Shown here: one piece after another, positions 41,268 through 52,616 of the stretch
Layout: each line of letters opens with the position of its first letter
Position numbering within the stretch: position 1 is the first letter of the stretch
Assembly (NCBI GenBank): GCA_021413925.1
Contig: JAIOPL010000005.1
Span: 1-57,885, forward strand
Reading direction: 5' to 3'
Length of the DNA stretch: 57,885 nucleotides
Origin: Verrucomicrobiota bacterium
Lineage (GTDB): Bacteria > Verrucomicrobiota > Verrucomicrobiia > Chthoniobacterales > UBA6821
Position numbers and translations under genes: made by a program
The notes under the pieces: model-generated
Database searches by the model: none
What the model saw: the letters and a program-made list of their open reading frames with translations, nothing else
Told to the model about the DNA's origin: nothing

Positions 41268-44200
41268 TTAGGTGCGGGTCTCGCGGATCTGACGTCTCAG
41301 GATAAAGAAAAGGACCACGAAGATCGCCCAGCTGGAGAGGATCATGACGGCGGAGTTGAACCAGAGCAGGGGGATGGAGACGCCGAAGTATTGCTTCATC
41401 GGCCCAAAAAAGACATTCGGGTGGCGGCTGTCACGGTAGTCCGCCTGTTCCATCTCCGCCTTGGAGACCAGATCGAGTACCTTCTGGTTGGTGTAGAGCT
41501 GTTCGGCGGTGACGCCCCCTTCATTCCCTACGATTTCCTCGCGCTTCAACGTGGCGCCTCCGATCACCCTGTCGATACGGGTCATTCTCTTGGCGAGTTC
41601 ATCCGGATTCGATGCCTGCAGGCCGCTCATGATCGCCAGAAGGTCCTTGAGGTCGTCGAGCCGATCTTCCTGGGCGTCGGTCGGCTTCTTGATCGCCGCG
41701 AGTTGGTAGATCTGACGCTGGATACGCGCTTGCCGGATGGCCAGGGGATTCAGCTTTGCCTGGGCGAAGACAATCCCCTCATAAGACCAGCGCATCGGCA
41801 TGAATTCACAAATCATCGGCACCTGCAGATCGCTTCTTGGTTCCATGGCCGTTTCGGGGTGGCGATTGAACCACTCATGGATCGAATGGATGAAATCCAG
41901 GTTGCGGTTCATCTCCTCATACTTGATCAGGGCGCCCCCAAGGATGATCTGAGGGATCAGGACGACGGGAATGATGTTGACGGCCGTCTTCCCCTCCCGG
42001 GCTAGTGAGGAGATCAGCAGGCCGAGGGCGATACCACTGAATGCCGTGAGGAACATCGCGACGAACTCGACCCAGTAAAAGCCGCGAAGGGAGACCATCC
42101 GGTCGCCGATCAGGGTAAAGAGGGCGCATTGAGCCAAGGCGAAGAGGCCGAGCGTAATCGCCTTAGCCAACAGGTAGTAGCCGATGCGGACATTCAGATT
42201 CCGTTCCCGGAGAAGAACGGGCCGGTCGCGCAGGATGTCATCGACGCTATTGGTGAGTCCGAGGAACATCGCCACCACGAGGGAAAGGAACAGGTAGGTC
42301 GGGATGTGGAAGGCCGAGGCGAAGTCGTAATGTTTGCTCTCCGAGTAGCGGAGGACCGATCCGATCAGGAAGGCGAGCATCGGCGCCTCCACCAGCGTGG
42401 TGAGAAGATTGGCTCGGTTACGCAGCTTGCTGATGAAAGAGCGCTGGAGCAGCACAAGGAACTGTCCCAGTTCGTCGCGCCAGCGAAAACCCTCCCATCC
42501 GGAAGGTCGCTGTGTAAGGCTACTCTTTGACTCAGGACCTGCTGGGACGGGAGTTCGCGAGGAGGCCGGTTGCTGGACCTCCTTCATCAGGCGATAGGCC
42601 TCGAACTTGTCACGCCAGTATTCCGGAGAGAAGCGACGGGCGGGGACAAGCTGTCCTCGGTTGTTCTCCTCGTAGATGAGCTCGCCTCCTAAGTCACGCA
42701 GAGGTGTCTCCAGCACGTCGAAGACAAACTCCGGACGGGTTGTGCCGCAGGCCTGGCATCCTCCGAGCTCCGTTCCGAAGAGTTGCTCGTGCTCCGCCTC
42801 GGCGAAGTAGGCAAGCATCTCCGTGGGTGTGCCGAAGAAGACCAGCTTGCCTCCTTTGTCCAGCAGCAGGGCCTTCTGGAACATCTGGAAGACCTTCGAG
42901 GTCGGCTGGTGGATCGTAACCAAGACGATCTTGTTATGGGCCATGCCGCGAATGATCTCGATGACATGCTCGGAATCCTTGGAGGAGAGGCCGCTGGTCG
43001 GTTCGTCGAAGAGATAGACATCTGCCGTGCTGACCATATCGAGGCCGATATTCAGGCGCTTGCGTTCGCCTCCGCTCAGGATCTTCTTGCTGGTTCCTCC
43101 CACGACCTCCTTGCGGCGCTCGTTCAATCCTAGCTCGGCAAGTTTGCTGTCGATGCGGCGCTGACGTTCGCGACGCGAGAGATGGGGGGCGCGGATGGCC
43201 GCCGCGAAGCGGAGGTTTTCCTCGATCGTCAGCTGCTCATCGAATGCGTCGTACTGGGGGATGTAGGTGATGTACTGAAGCAGCGCATCGAGATTCCTGT
43301 AGAGTGAACGCTGGTTGAGCTGCACCTCTCCGGCCACCGGCGGGAACTGGCCAGCCAGAGCGCGGAGCAGCGTGCTCTTGCCGCAGCCGCTTGCTCCCAT
43401 GACGCAGACCATCTCGCCGCGATCCATCGAGAAATTGAGGTTATCGAGGGCCGTGTCACCGCTCCGGAAGCGGCAGACAAGATCGCGCACGTCCAGCGTG
43501 CGGATGATGTTGCGTTCCTCCTCGATAATCCTGTCGGTGAAGTTACAGCGCAGCACCTGGCCCGCATCGATCCGAATGGTGTCCCCATCGATGAGATCCA
43601 TGGCTCCGCGCACGGGAAGCCCCCTCACGACGATTGGCCTGTCGGCTTGAAGCACCTCCACGCGACCCTTTTTTTCCTGGTAATCACAGGTAATCCGCAG
43701 CGTCACCTCACCGCCGATTCCGGGAGAAATCAGAATGTCGTCATCGTCCAGTCGGCTCGGGTTATTCGAAGCGATGTACTCGGTCTTGGAGCCCTTCAGC
43801 TCGAAACGGCCTCCGAAAGACCCGACGCGCCGCTTCAGATCCTCGAGGTCGAGCTCCCCACCGTCGCGGAAGAAGATCTTGTCTGAGAGTTGGGCTGCGA
43901 CCGTCGTCCCCTTGCGTAGCGGCGCGCCCCGCAGGGTGGCCCGAAGATCCTGAAGGGCAGTGACATTCACTTTCAGGCCGAAGGCGATCTCTAGGTCGCT
44001 GTCCCGGCTGCGCGATTTCTCAAGCCGGACCTCTTCGTTGTTGATCGCCACAAAGATGTGGGGAAGCGTCACGTTGCGCTTCGCGTTGAAGTAAAAGATC
44101 AGATCCTGGCTGGTGATCACCTGCTCGCCCACCAGCACGCGCTGACCCGGATAGATTCGGCAGAACTCACCGGGCTTCAGCAGACGGCCTTGGACGATCA

Positions 44201-44939
44201 GGCTCTTGCCAGAGAGGTTTTTGAGAATGATCAGGTCGTGGTGGCAGTAGGCCAGAAGCTTTTCGTCCCCCTTGAAGTCCCTTAGCTCCACATCGCATGT
44301 TGCCGGATCGCCGAAGGAGAGAGCCTCGAGCGGCGAGGTGCCGTCGTGGAAGAATTCCGCGTCGGCCTGCTCGTTGGCATTGAGCTGGTAGACGATATCG
44401 ATGGCCTGCGCCGCCATGCCGAGACGCCCCATGAAGTCATGGTAGGCCGCCACCTGCTCCGCCTTCATTCCCGAACGGGTGATCAGATCGTAGAGCTGCA
44501 CGCCGAGCAGGATCTTGCTGTCATCGCTCAGCTCCGTGGAGAGCTTCGTCGCCATGGCTCCCAGATCCTGCTGTTGCTCGAGGGCCTGGCGGAAGAGCTT
44601 GCGGAGTTCGGAGTAGACCGCCTCGGGATAGTCATAGCGCAGGAAGCCGAGGCTCGAATCGATTTCCTCCTCCAGCATCTCCCCATCGACCCGGGTGAAA
44701 GCAGCAAGGACCTGGATCAGCGTGGGAAGAAGATTGGCGCTCTCGGCGATGGTCTGTGGACGTCGCTGCAGGCGCCGCCAGCGCTTGGCCACCGAGCGCT
44801 GCAGGCGGGAAGCTCCCCTCAGGATGCTATCGATCGCGAGCACTCCTCGTCGCGGAGGCGCAGAACCAACTTGCCCGTCAGGATACGGATCCGATCCGGG
44901 CGTTTCTGCTCCTCCTGATATCTGTGGATTAGGATCCAT
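41268..44939 (-). CDS. Giant ABCG-type transporter with N-terminal TerB-like domain
   Basis: A 1223-residue protein. A basic Pro/Arg-rich tail is followed by a TerB-like helical domain (about residues 69-180, 'LLPTLIQVLAAFTRVDGEML'). Then comes a beta-rich region of about 300 residues, perhaps FHA-like ('VELRDFKGDEKLLAYCHHD'; 'YPGQRVLVGEQVITSQDL'). The ATPase has Walker A 'GASGCGKST' (about 514), signature 'LSGGERKRLNIG' (about 620), Walker B 'VYLFDEPTSGLSS' and 'TIHQPTS'. An ABC2-type membrane half follows (about 826 onward, with a last helix near 1195-1217). ABCG proteins dimerise and export lipids or toxins. The substrate is unknown, and the domain combination is unusual. Confidence 0.85.
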   Translation of the reverse strand: MDPNPQISGGAETPGSDPYPDGQVGSAPPRRGVLAIDSILRGASRLQRSVAKRWRRLQRRPQTIAESANLLPTLIQVLAAFTRVDGEMLEEEIDSSLGFLRYDYPEAVYSELRKLFRQALEQQQDLGAMATKLSTELSDDSKILLGVQLYDLITRSGMKAEQVAAYHDFMGRLGMAAQAIDIVYQLNANEQADAEFFHDGTSPLEALSFGDPATCDVELRDFKGDEKLLAYCHHDLIILKNLSGKSLIVQGRLLKPGEFCRIYPGQRVLVGEQVITSQDLIFYFNAKRNVTLPHIFVAINNEEVRLEKSRSRDSDLEIAFGLKVNVTALQDLRATLRGAPLRKGTTVAAQLSDKIFFRDGGELDLEDLKRRVGSFGGRFELKGSKTEYIASNNPSRLDDDDILISPGIGGEVTLRITCDYQEKKGRVEVLQADRPIVVRGLPVRGAMDLIDGDTIRIDAGQVLRCNFTDRIIEEERNIIRTLDVRDLVCRFRSGDTALDNLNFSMDRGEMVCVMGASGCGKSTLLRALAGQFPPVAGEVQLNQRSLYRNLDALLQYITYIPQYDAFDEQLTIEENLRFAAAIRAPHLSRRERQRRIDSKLAELGLNERRKEVVGGTSKKILSGGERKRLNIGLDMVSTADVYLFDEPTSGLSSKDSEHVIEIIRGMAHNKIVLVTIHQPTSKVFQMFQKALLLDKGGKLVFFGTPTEMLAYFAEAEHEQLFGTELGGCQACGTTRPEFVFDVLETPLRDLGGELIYEENNRGQLVPARRFSPEYWRDKFEAYRLMKEVQQPASSRTPVPAGPESKSSLTQRPSGWEGFRWRDELGQFLVLLQRSFISKLRNRANLLTTLVEAPMLAFLIGSVLRYSESKHYDFASAFHIPTYLFLSLVVAMFLGLTNSVDDILRDRPVLLRERNLNVRIGYYLLAKAITLGLFALAQCALFTLIGDRMVSLRGFYWVEFVAMFLTAFSGIALGLLISSLAREGKTAVNIIPVVLIPQIILGGALIKYEEMNRNLDFIHSIHEWFNRHPETAMEPRSDLQVPMICEFMPMRWSYEGIVFAQAKLNPLAIRQARIQRQIYQLAAIKKPTDAQEDRLDDLKDLLAIMSGLQASNPDELAKRMTRIDRVIGGATLKREEIVGNEGGVTAEQLYTNQKVLDLVSKAEMEQADYRDSRHPNVFFGPMKQYFGVSIPLLWFNSAVMILSSWAIFVVLFFILRRQIRETRT

Positions 44940-45013
44940 CTGGCCGGAGCGTAATCAGCCCCGGCACAAAGATGGAGCCAATTATTGGGTGAACGATGAC
45001 CTCAGCAACGTAT

Positions 45014-46117
45014 TTATCGCAAAGTTTTGTCTGCAAGCGGAGCTTCCGTTGGAAACCAATCTTTTGTCGCATTGCAGGCACTACAGACGGAAAGCATCAC
45101 TGGAACCTCTACAAGGACACCGACCACCGTGGCGAGTGCGGCTCCGGAGGAGGGGCCGAAGAGAGTGATGGCCACCGCTACCGCCAGCTCGAAGAAGTTG
45201 CTTGCGCCGATAAGGGCTCCGGGAGCCGCCACATTGTGGGGGACTTTCAGCCAGCGCATCAGCATATAGGTCAGGCTGGAGTTGAAATAGACTTGGATGA
45301 TGATCGGAACGGCGATCAACAGCACGGCAAGCCACCGATGGGTCAGATTCTCCGCCTGAAAGGCGAAAATGAGTATCAGGGTCAGCAAGAGCGCCGCCAT
45401 GGTCACTGGCTGGAACTTTGGGAGGAAGGATTTCTCAAGCCACTCGTTACCGTGTGTCTTGAGAAGCATTGTTCGTGTGAGCCATCCGGCTGTTAGGGGA
45501 ATAACGATGAAGACTAGGACTGAGGTAATCAGGACGGCAGATGGAACCACCACTCCTGACACCCCGCAGAGAAACATTACGATGGGGGCAAAAGCCACGA
45601 GCATGATGAGATCGTTCACCGCTACCTGAACCAGCGTGTAGGCGGGATCGCCGTCCGTCAGATAGGACCAGACAAAGACCATCGCGGTGCAGGGGGCGGC
45701 AGCAAGAATGATCAGGCCCGCCGTGTAGTTCTTGGCGGTCTCGACATCAATCCACTTGGCAAAGAGGTGCTGCATGAATACCCAGGCCAGGAAGGCCATA
45801 CTGAAGGGCTTCACGATCCAATTCACGAATAGGGTCACCAGCAGCCCCTTCGGCTTCCGGGCAACACCCCCGATGGAGCTGAAGTCGATCTTCAGCATCA
45901 TCGGATAGATCATGAGCCAGATGAGAATGGCGATCGGGACATTCACATGAGAGTCATGTCCGAACTCCATGCCGCTGAGGGAGGCAACGGCCTTCGGGGC
46001 CGCTGTGCCCAGAATCACCCCTGCAACCATGCAGAGAAGAACCCAGAGGGTCAGATTGCGCTCGAAGAAGGCGAGTCTCTTTACGGTCTTCGCAGGAGTA
46101 GTAGGAGATGTATCCAT
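45014..46117 (-). CDS. acr3: Arsenite efflux transporter Acr3
   Basis: A 367-residue, ten-helix carrier of the ACR3 class of the BART superfamily. It expels arsenite, and sometimes antimonite, using the proton gradient. The hallmark cysteine is in 'LAAAPCTAMVFVWSYLTDGD', and the glutamate helix is 'GASNFFELAVAVAITLFG'. It is the last gene of arsR-DUF6428-arsC-acr3 (arsC ends 21 bp upstream), so it is made only when arsenic releases ArsR. A C-terminal soluble tail of about 20 residues follows the last helix. Confidence 0.95.
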   Translation of the reverse strand: MDTSPTTPAKTVKRLAFFERNLTLWVLLCMVAGVILGTAAPKAVASLSGMEFGHDSHVNVPIAILIWLMIYPMMLKIDFSSIGGVARKPKGLLVTLFVNWIVKPFSMAFLAWVFMQHLFAKWIDVETAKNYTAGLIILAAAPCTAMVFVWSYLTDGDPAYTLVQVAVNDLIMLVAFAPIVMFLCGVSGVVVPSAVLITSVLVFIVIPLTAGWLTRTMLLKTHGNEWLEKSFLPKFQPVTMAALLLTLILIFAFQAENLTHRWLAVLLIAVPIIIQVYFNSSLTYMLMRWLKVPHNVAAPGALIGASNFFELAVAVAITLFGPSSGAALATVVGVLVEVPVMLSVCSACNATKDWFPTEAPLADKTLR

Positions 46118-46137
46118 GGAATGAAACGAGGTTCTGG

Positions 46138-46572
46138 TTAAAGGGACTTCCCGCGCTTGAGACCTGCTGCGTAGGCATCGAACACGAGCTTGATCTGGTC
46201 GCGGACTCGGCGGAATTCGTTGAGAATCTCCTCCTCGCTACCCGTTGCATGGGCAGGATCCTCGAAGCCCCAATGGAAGCGGTTCACCTGACCTGGGAAC
46301 ATCGGGCAGGCCTGGTCGGCATTCCCGCAGACTGTGATCACTGTATCGACGGAACGATTCAGAAACTCATCAAGGTGTTTGGAGGTGTGTCCGGAGATAT
46401 CAATGCCGATCTCCTTCATCACTTCGATGGACTTCGGGTGGACGTAGCCGGCAGGTTTGGAGCCCGCGCTGGCGACTTCGATGAGATCACCAGCGGCGGC
46501 ACGGAGGATGCCTTCGGCAAGGTGACTGCGGCAGGAATTGCCGGTGCAGAGGATAAGGACGAGAGGTTTCAT
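46138..46572 (-). CDS. arsC: Arsenate reductase, thioredoxin-type
   Basis: A 144-residue low-molecular-weight phosphatase-fold ArsC. The active-site loop is '[18 protein letters not shown]', with Cys10 attacking arsenate. The relay cysteines lie in '[16 protein letters not shown]', matching Cys82 and Cys89 of the S. aureus type. Thioredoxin should recycle it. The product arsenite is pumped out by Acr3 encoded next. ATG 46572 is chosen; the open frame upstream is not protein-like and overlaps the preceding gene. Confidence 0.95.
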   Translation of the reverse strand: MKPLVLILCTGNSCRSHLAEGILRAAAGDLIEVASAGSKPAGYVHPKSIEVMKEIGIDISGHTSKHLDEFLNRSVDTVITVCGNADQACPMFPGQVNRFHWGFEDPAHATGSEEEILNEFRRVRDQIKLVFDAYAAGLKRGKSL

Positions 46573-46609
46573 GGGAAAAAGTGAAAGCGTTAAATCGGGA
46601 AGAAGTGAA

Positions 46610-47074
46610 TCAGCAGCAGCCGGTGCCACTGCAGCACGACGAGCCTTCGTCATCCTTGGGCGGCGGAAGGCAGATCTCCTTTGCGAGGCAGTCGGTGTGT
46701 TTGGTGCCGAGCGTAAAGACGAGTAAATCACCCTGCTGTTTTGCTGACTCAACCGGGAGCTGGGTAATGAATCCGTCTTCGTATTCGATTTCCACATCGA
46801 GATCGTCATTTCCGAGAATGGGGGCAGCGCGATCGATGATGTCCGCTAGTGTTTCGGCAGGGAGTCGATGATCAGTATCATCAGCAACCCAAGACTGGAG
46901 AGAGAGGTAGGAGATTTTGCGAATCGTGGCACCGCAATCCAAGAAAGTCTTATCAACACGGCCAACCTCTGTGATGTGCGCGTGAATCGGAATGGATTTG
47001 CCACTAGGCAGAATAAACGCGAGATGACATTCCGGATGATTGCGGAGGATTATTTTGAGGTCTGATGTTTTCAT
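46610..47074 (-). CDS. DUF6428-type protein of the ars operon, Cys-rich tail
   Basis: A 154-residue protein from ATG 47074 ('[20 protein letters not shown]'). The core ('[21 protein letters not shown]', '[20 protein letters not shown]') matches what I recall as DUF6428, often found in arsenic operons between arsR and arsC. The C-terminus ends '[11 protein letters not shown]', giving five cysteines in ten residues, a likely soft-metal ligand tail. It may be an arsenite chaperone or sensor that feeds Acr3. The operon position supports this and the activity is unproven. Confidence 0.8.
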   Translation of the reverse strand: MKTSDLKIILRNHPECHLAFILPSGKSIPIHAHITEVGRVDKTFLDCGATIRKISYLSLQSWVADDTDHRLPAETLADIIDRAAPILGNDDLDVEIEYEDGFITQLPVESAKQQGDLLVFTLGTKHTDCLAKEICLPPPKDDEGSSCCSGTGCC

Positions 47075-47097
47075 TCTTTTAGTGGGTTTGGTGACGA

Positions 47098-47424
47098 TTA
47101 ACAGGCGCACCGAAGCCTGCGGTTATTGGAGCTGGAGATGAGGTCGATGCAGCGGAAGAACTCCGTGAAGCAGGGGCAGGCGATCTGGTAAAAGACCTGC
47201 AGGCCACGCTTCTCGCAGATAAGGAGTCCGGCCTTTTTCATCACTGCCAGGTGCTTGGAAAGAGTCGTCACGTCGCAACCTGCCATCTCCGTGAGATCGT
47301 TCACGCAATGCTCACCCTGCATCAGGGCCTCCATGATCAGGAGGCGCGAGGGATGGGCCATCGCCTTCACGATGGAGGCGCGGACCGTCGCATTGGATTT
47401 GAGCTTCTGAAGTTTTGAAGGCAT
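47098..47424 (-). CDS. arsR: ArsR-family arsenic-responsive repressor
   Basis: A 108-residue SmtB/ArsR winged-helix repressor. The HTH is 'VNDLTEMAGCDVTTLSKHLAVMKKAGLL'. Inducer ligands are probably Cys40 and Cys50 ('GEHCVNDL', 'MAGCDV') and the C-terminal cysteines 'CPCFTEFFRC' and 'RRLRCAC', which differ from the plain ELCVCDL pair of many ArsR. It should leave the operator at 47425-47448 when arsenite binds. First gene of the arsenic operon. Confidence 0.94.
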   Translation of the reverse strand: MPSKLQKLKSNATVRASIVKAMAHPSRLLIMEALMQGEHCVNDLTEMAGCDVTTLSKHLAVMKKAGLLICEKRGLQVFYQIACPCFTEFFRCIDLISSSNNRRLRCAC

Positions 47425-47448
47425 CTATTTGGTAAATATGCCAAATAG
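47425..47448. promoter_or_regulatory. ArsR operator
   Basis: CTATTTGG (47425-47432) and CCAAATAG (47441-47448) are perfect inverted arms with an 8-bp AT-rich centre. The site touches the arsR start codon (47422-47424), so binding would block initiation at the arsR promoter. The size and symmetry suit an ArsR dimer. Confidence 0.75.
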
Positions 47449-47493
47449 TATCATCAAGTCAACGTCCGAGTAATTGACTTGGCCTTATGGGGA

Positions 47494-49296
47494 TTAAATT
47501 TCCTCCGCGTTCTCCGCCACTTCAACGGCTCCGCGCGAGATGTCTATTCTGCTCTCCCCGAAGACCCCGTGATGGGCTTCGGCTTCCTTGCAGAGGGAGG
47601 CATAGAGTCCGCCTGCGGCAAGGAGTGTCTCGTGATTGCCCCTCTCGACGATGCGTCCCCTCTCCAGCACCAGGATCTGGTCGGCATGGCGGACGGTTGA
47701 GAGTCGGTGGGCGATCACGAAGCTGGTACGACCCTCCAGCAAGTGGGCTAGTGCCTCTTGGATCAGACGTTCCGTCGTGTTGTCCACGCTGGCAGTCGCC
47801 TCGTCGAGGACAAGGATCGGCGGGTTCTTCAGCAGGGCGCGCGCGATGGAGAGACGCTGTTTCTCACCGACGCTCAGCTTGACGCCGCGTTCGCCGAGTT
47901 GCGTGTGGAGCCCCTTAGGAAGACGGCGTATGAAGGCTTCTGCATTCGCGGCGGCTAGCGCTGCCCACATCTCCTCCTCAGTGGCATCGGGTTTTGCAAT
48001 GAGTAGATTGTCGGCAGTGGTGCCGTTGAAGAGGAAGCTCTCCTGCGTCACCATGGCGACGGAGCGGCGGAGTTCGCTCAGGGGGATCTCACAGATCGGG
48101 CGCCCATCCAGCAGGATCTCTCCGGAGCTGAGCTCGTAGAATCTGCTGAGCAGGTGGACAAGCGAGGTCTTTCCTGCACCGGTGGGTCCCACCAGCGCGA
48201 TCATCTCGCCTGGCTTGGCATGAAGAGAGATGTCATGGAGGACAGCGGTCCCGGCCTGATACTCGAACCCCACGGACTCGTAACGGACATCACCCTTCAG
48301 GGAGATAACCTCAGAATTCGAAGAAGGATTCCTCCAGCCCTCTTCCAATGGGGCATCCAGAATCGAGAAGACCCGTTCGCTCGCAGCACGTCCCGCCTGA
48401 AGCAACTGGTTGAGGGAATGGAGGCGTCCGACTGGTTCGTAGAGATAGCGTGCCAGCAGGAGGAAGGCGACCAGGACACTCAGCTCCATCGTTCCATGGA
48501 GAACCTGCAGACCTCCCACGGCAAGGATGAGGATCATTCCCGCGTTCCCTAGGAAGTTCATTGTCGGGCTGTAGATTGCCCAATAGCGCATCACGATGAG
48601 AGAGGCTTTCTTGAGAGCTTCGCTTGATGCATTGAATCGTGCGTGTTCCCTCTCCTCGGTGGCGTAGGTCTTGATCTGGCGGATCCCGTCGAGGTTATCG
48701 TGAAGAAGGGAGTTCAGGGCCGAGGTAGCCTTGCGTGTGGCACGGTAGCGCTTTCCGGCAGTCAGCGTGTAGAAGAGTGCCCCGAGAGCCAGGAAGGGAA
48801 CGGGCGTCAAGGCAGCCAGCATCAGGACCATGCTGTAATGGGCCATGAGAACCAGGACGATGGCGATCTGGAGCAGGGCCACCGTACCTTGCTCGATGCC
48901 GTCGATCAGGACCCGCTCCACGTTGGTCACATCCTCCACGAGCCGGGTCATGATGTCGCCCGTCGCTCTGTTGTCGAACCATGGGAGGGGCAGCATCTGG
49001 ATCCGGGCATAGAGATCGCTCCGGAGGTCAAAGATCACCCGCTGCTCGAAGTGATTGTTCAGCAGGATACGGAGGCAGTTCAGAAGATCCTGGGCGAAGA
49101 ATGCCGCGAGACCCATTGCGATCAGAGGAATCAGCTTTTCCGGGTGATGCTGTTTGAGAACGACTTCGATGACCTGCTGGGTGACGGCAGGAAAGACCGC
49201 CACCATCAGCGTGCCGACGATCGCGCAGAACATCGTAGCCGCCGCCATCCAAGGATAGCGCGCCGTGTAACCGAAAACTCGTAGCAAAATTCGCAT
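47494..49296 (-). CDS. ABC exporter, MsbA-like half-transporter
   Basis: A 600-residue type IV ABC exporter. A six-helix membrane domain (about residues 15-315) is followed by an ATPase with Walker A 'GPTGAGKTS', Q-loop 'MVTQESFLFNGT', signature 'LSVGEKQRLS', Walker B 'ILVLDEATASVD' and H-loop 'VIAHRLS', all intact. It likely works as a homodimer exporting a lipid or drug-like substrate, which the sequence does not reveal. The last 25 residues are polar and beyond the ATPase. It is convergent to nothing nearby and stands alone after the ars operon. Confidence 0.9.
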   Translation of the reverse strand: MRILLRVFGYTARYPWMAAATMFCAIVGTLMVAVFPAVTQQVIEVVLKQHHPEKLIPLIAMGLAAFFAQDLLNCLRILLNNHFEQRVIFDLRSDLYARIQMLPLPWFDNRATGDIMTRLVEDVTNVERVLIDGIEQGTVALLQIAIVLVLMAHYSMVLMLAALTPVPFLALGALFYTLTAGKRYRATRKATSALNSLLHDNLDGIRQIKTYATEEREHARFNASSEALKKASLIVMRYWAIYSPTMNFLGNAGMILILAVGGLQVLHGTMELSVLVAFLLLARYLYEPVGRLHSLNQLLQAGRAASERVFSILDAPLEEGWRNPSSNSEVISLKGDVRYESVGFEYQAGTAVLHDISLHAKPGEMIALVGPTGAGKTSLVHLLSRFYELSSGEILLDGRPICEIPLSELRRSVAMVTQESFLFNGTTADNLLIAKPDATEEEMWAALAAANAEAFIRRLPKGLHTQLGERGVKLSVGEKQRLSIARALLKNPPILVLDEATASVDNTTERLIQEALAHLLEGRTSFVIAHRLSTVRHADQILVLERGRIVERGNHETLLAAGGLYASLCKEAEAHHGVFGESRIDISRGAVEVAENAEEI

Positions 49297-49685
49297 GGGT
49301 GTTTATAGCAGGCAGCGCAAGGGAAGCACCCCCGCATTGCTGAATCATGAAGTAGCAGGGTGAGTGACGATTGTTGTTGCCGCGAATATTTTACGAGATA
49401 CACATAGCAACTTCTAAGAATACAATAGTTTACTTAATTGGCTCACCTACAGAGACGACAATGAGGAAATCCATGAAGGAGCCCTCTAAGCATTTAGGAA
49501 CGGAAGAGGTCTGAAGCTTGTCATGCTTATGAAGAATATGGAGGGCTGCGTGCCGGGGGGTGTGCAGCCCGACAGAAATGCCGGGCGGGAAAGCGGTTCG
49601 CCCGCTCTTCCCGCCCGGCAAATCTCATCATCCCAAGCATAGTCGCCAGAAACCAAGCCTTTCGTGAACTCTTCCTTTCCCTACC
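49297..49685. other. Intergenic region with strong RNA hairpins
   Basis: No gene is seen in this region. From 49543 two stems follow in series: GGGCTGC/GCAGCCC (49543-49549 with 49564-49570), then TGCCGGGCGGGA/TCCCGCCCGGCA (49579-49590 with 49609-49620), whose inner AGCGG/CCGCT (49592-49596 with 49602-49606) extends the stem around a short loop. There is no U-tract behind it, so it is not a simple terminator. It may be a structured RNA or leader before the tiny ORF at 49686. Confidence 0.5.
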
Positions 49686-49835
49686 ATGTTTGAAATCCTC
49701 AAAAACATCCTCGCCAGCTTGGGGCTCTGGTTCCTGACTTCCGTCGTCTTATGCTGTCTTTTTGTCGGGCTCTCGTTCCAATACCGCAGGAATCTTAGGA
49801 AGCCCAAAGAAGACTCCACTCGGTTCCCCAAGTAG
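49686..49835 (+). CDS. Tiny single-pass membrane protein
   Basis: A 49-residue ORF ('MFEILKNILASLGLWFLTS' onward) with one hydrophobic helix (about residues 11-31) followed by a basic, Arg/Lys-rich tail ending 'RFPK'. The positive-inside rule places the tail in the cytoplasm. No Shine-Dalgarno sequence is seen, which is usual in this genome. It lies between the structured region at 49543-49620 and the amt promoter. It is short enough to be chance, but the membrane-helix-plus-basic-tail layout argues for a real small protein. The 245 bp after it (49836-50080) hold no gene. Confidence 0.4.
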   Translation: MFEILKNILASLGLWFLTSVVLCCLFVGLSFQYRRNLRKPKEDSTRFPK

Positions 49836-50081
49836 CCGTTCCTCGAGTCGGCTTCACTTGTATTCGGTAAAAAACTCTGTGCCGTTGAATGGTGCGGAGT
49901 GGATAAAAACCGCCAAATACCCTCTCTTGACTCTTAAGAGGGCAAAAATCGCCAAGAGACCCTTTCACGCCAAAGGCTCTGATTGGGATGGGGAGCAAGG
50001 CGCGCGAGGGCAGCTGTATTGAAACCTACGGCAAGTGAAGAGCAACGCAGCTACACGCCATAATCAGGGCCTTTGGAAAGT

Positions 50082-50097
50082 TGGCACGGAGGTTGCT
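50082..50097 (+). promoter_or_regulatory. Sigma-54 promoter of the amt-glnB operon
   Basis: TGGCACGGAGGTTGCT matches the -24/-12 consensus TGGCACR-N4-TTGCW exactly, with the GG and GC dinucleotides 12 bp apart. Transcription should start about 12 bp after the GC, near 50108, leaving a leader of about 40 nt before the amt ATG (50147). It predicts nitrogen-limitation control by an NtrC-type activator. Confidence 0.85.
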
Positions 50098-50146
50098 TTC
50101 ATGTCTTAACCGCCCCTCACCGGGCGCCACAACCAACACCAACCCT

Positions 50147-52020
<1,874 letters not shown>

Positions 52021-52043
52021 GATTCTTTAGATCGTTACCAAGG

Positions 52044-52074
52044 AAAGGCGGAGGCTTCGGTCTCCGCCTTTTTT
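52044..52074 (+). terminator. Intrinsic terminator after the first glnB
   Basis: AAAGGCGGAG (52044-52053) pairs with CTCCGCCTTT (52062-52071), and the T-run continues to 52074. It ends the amt-glnB transcript and separates it from the second glnB. Confidence 0.85.
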
Positions 52075-52107
52075 GTGCTCCGAAAGTGAAGGTATTGACG
52101 ATGGTGA

Positions 52108-52509
<402 letters not shown>

Positions 52510-52513
52510 TCCT

Positions 52514-52552
52514 CCTGAGGGACGACCAGCCTGAGAGACGAGCAGCCTGAGG
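52514..52552. repeat. Tandem 16-bp repeat after the second glnB
   Basis: CCTGAGGGACGACCAG and CCTGAGAGACGAGCAG follow each other, then a third partial CCTGAGG. 2.4 units of 16 bp. It has no terminator form, and its function is unknown. Confidence 0.6.
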
Positions 52553-52616
52553 TGCTTGATGAGGACTGGATGACGGCAGGGCGCCTCCTATCGTTTGGAA
52601 GAGGGTCCAGATAGTT

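Noticed and set aside
49430-49621. Minus-strand ORF of 63 codons through the hairpins
   Set aside because: It exists only because the GC-rich stems are open in that frame. It has no start signal and an odd composition.
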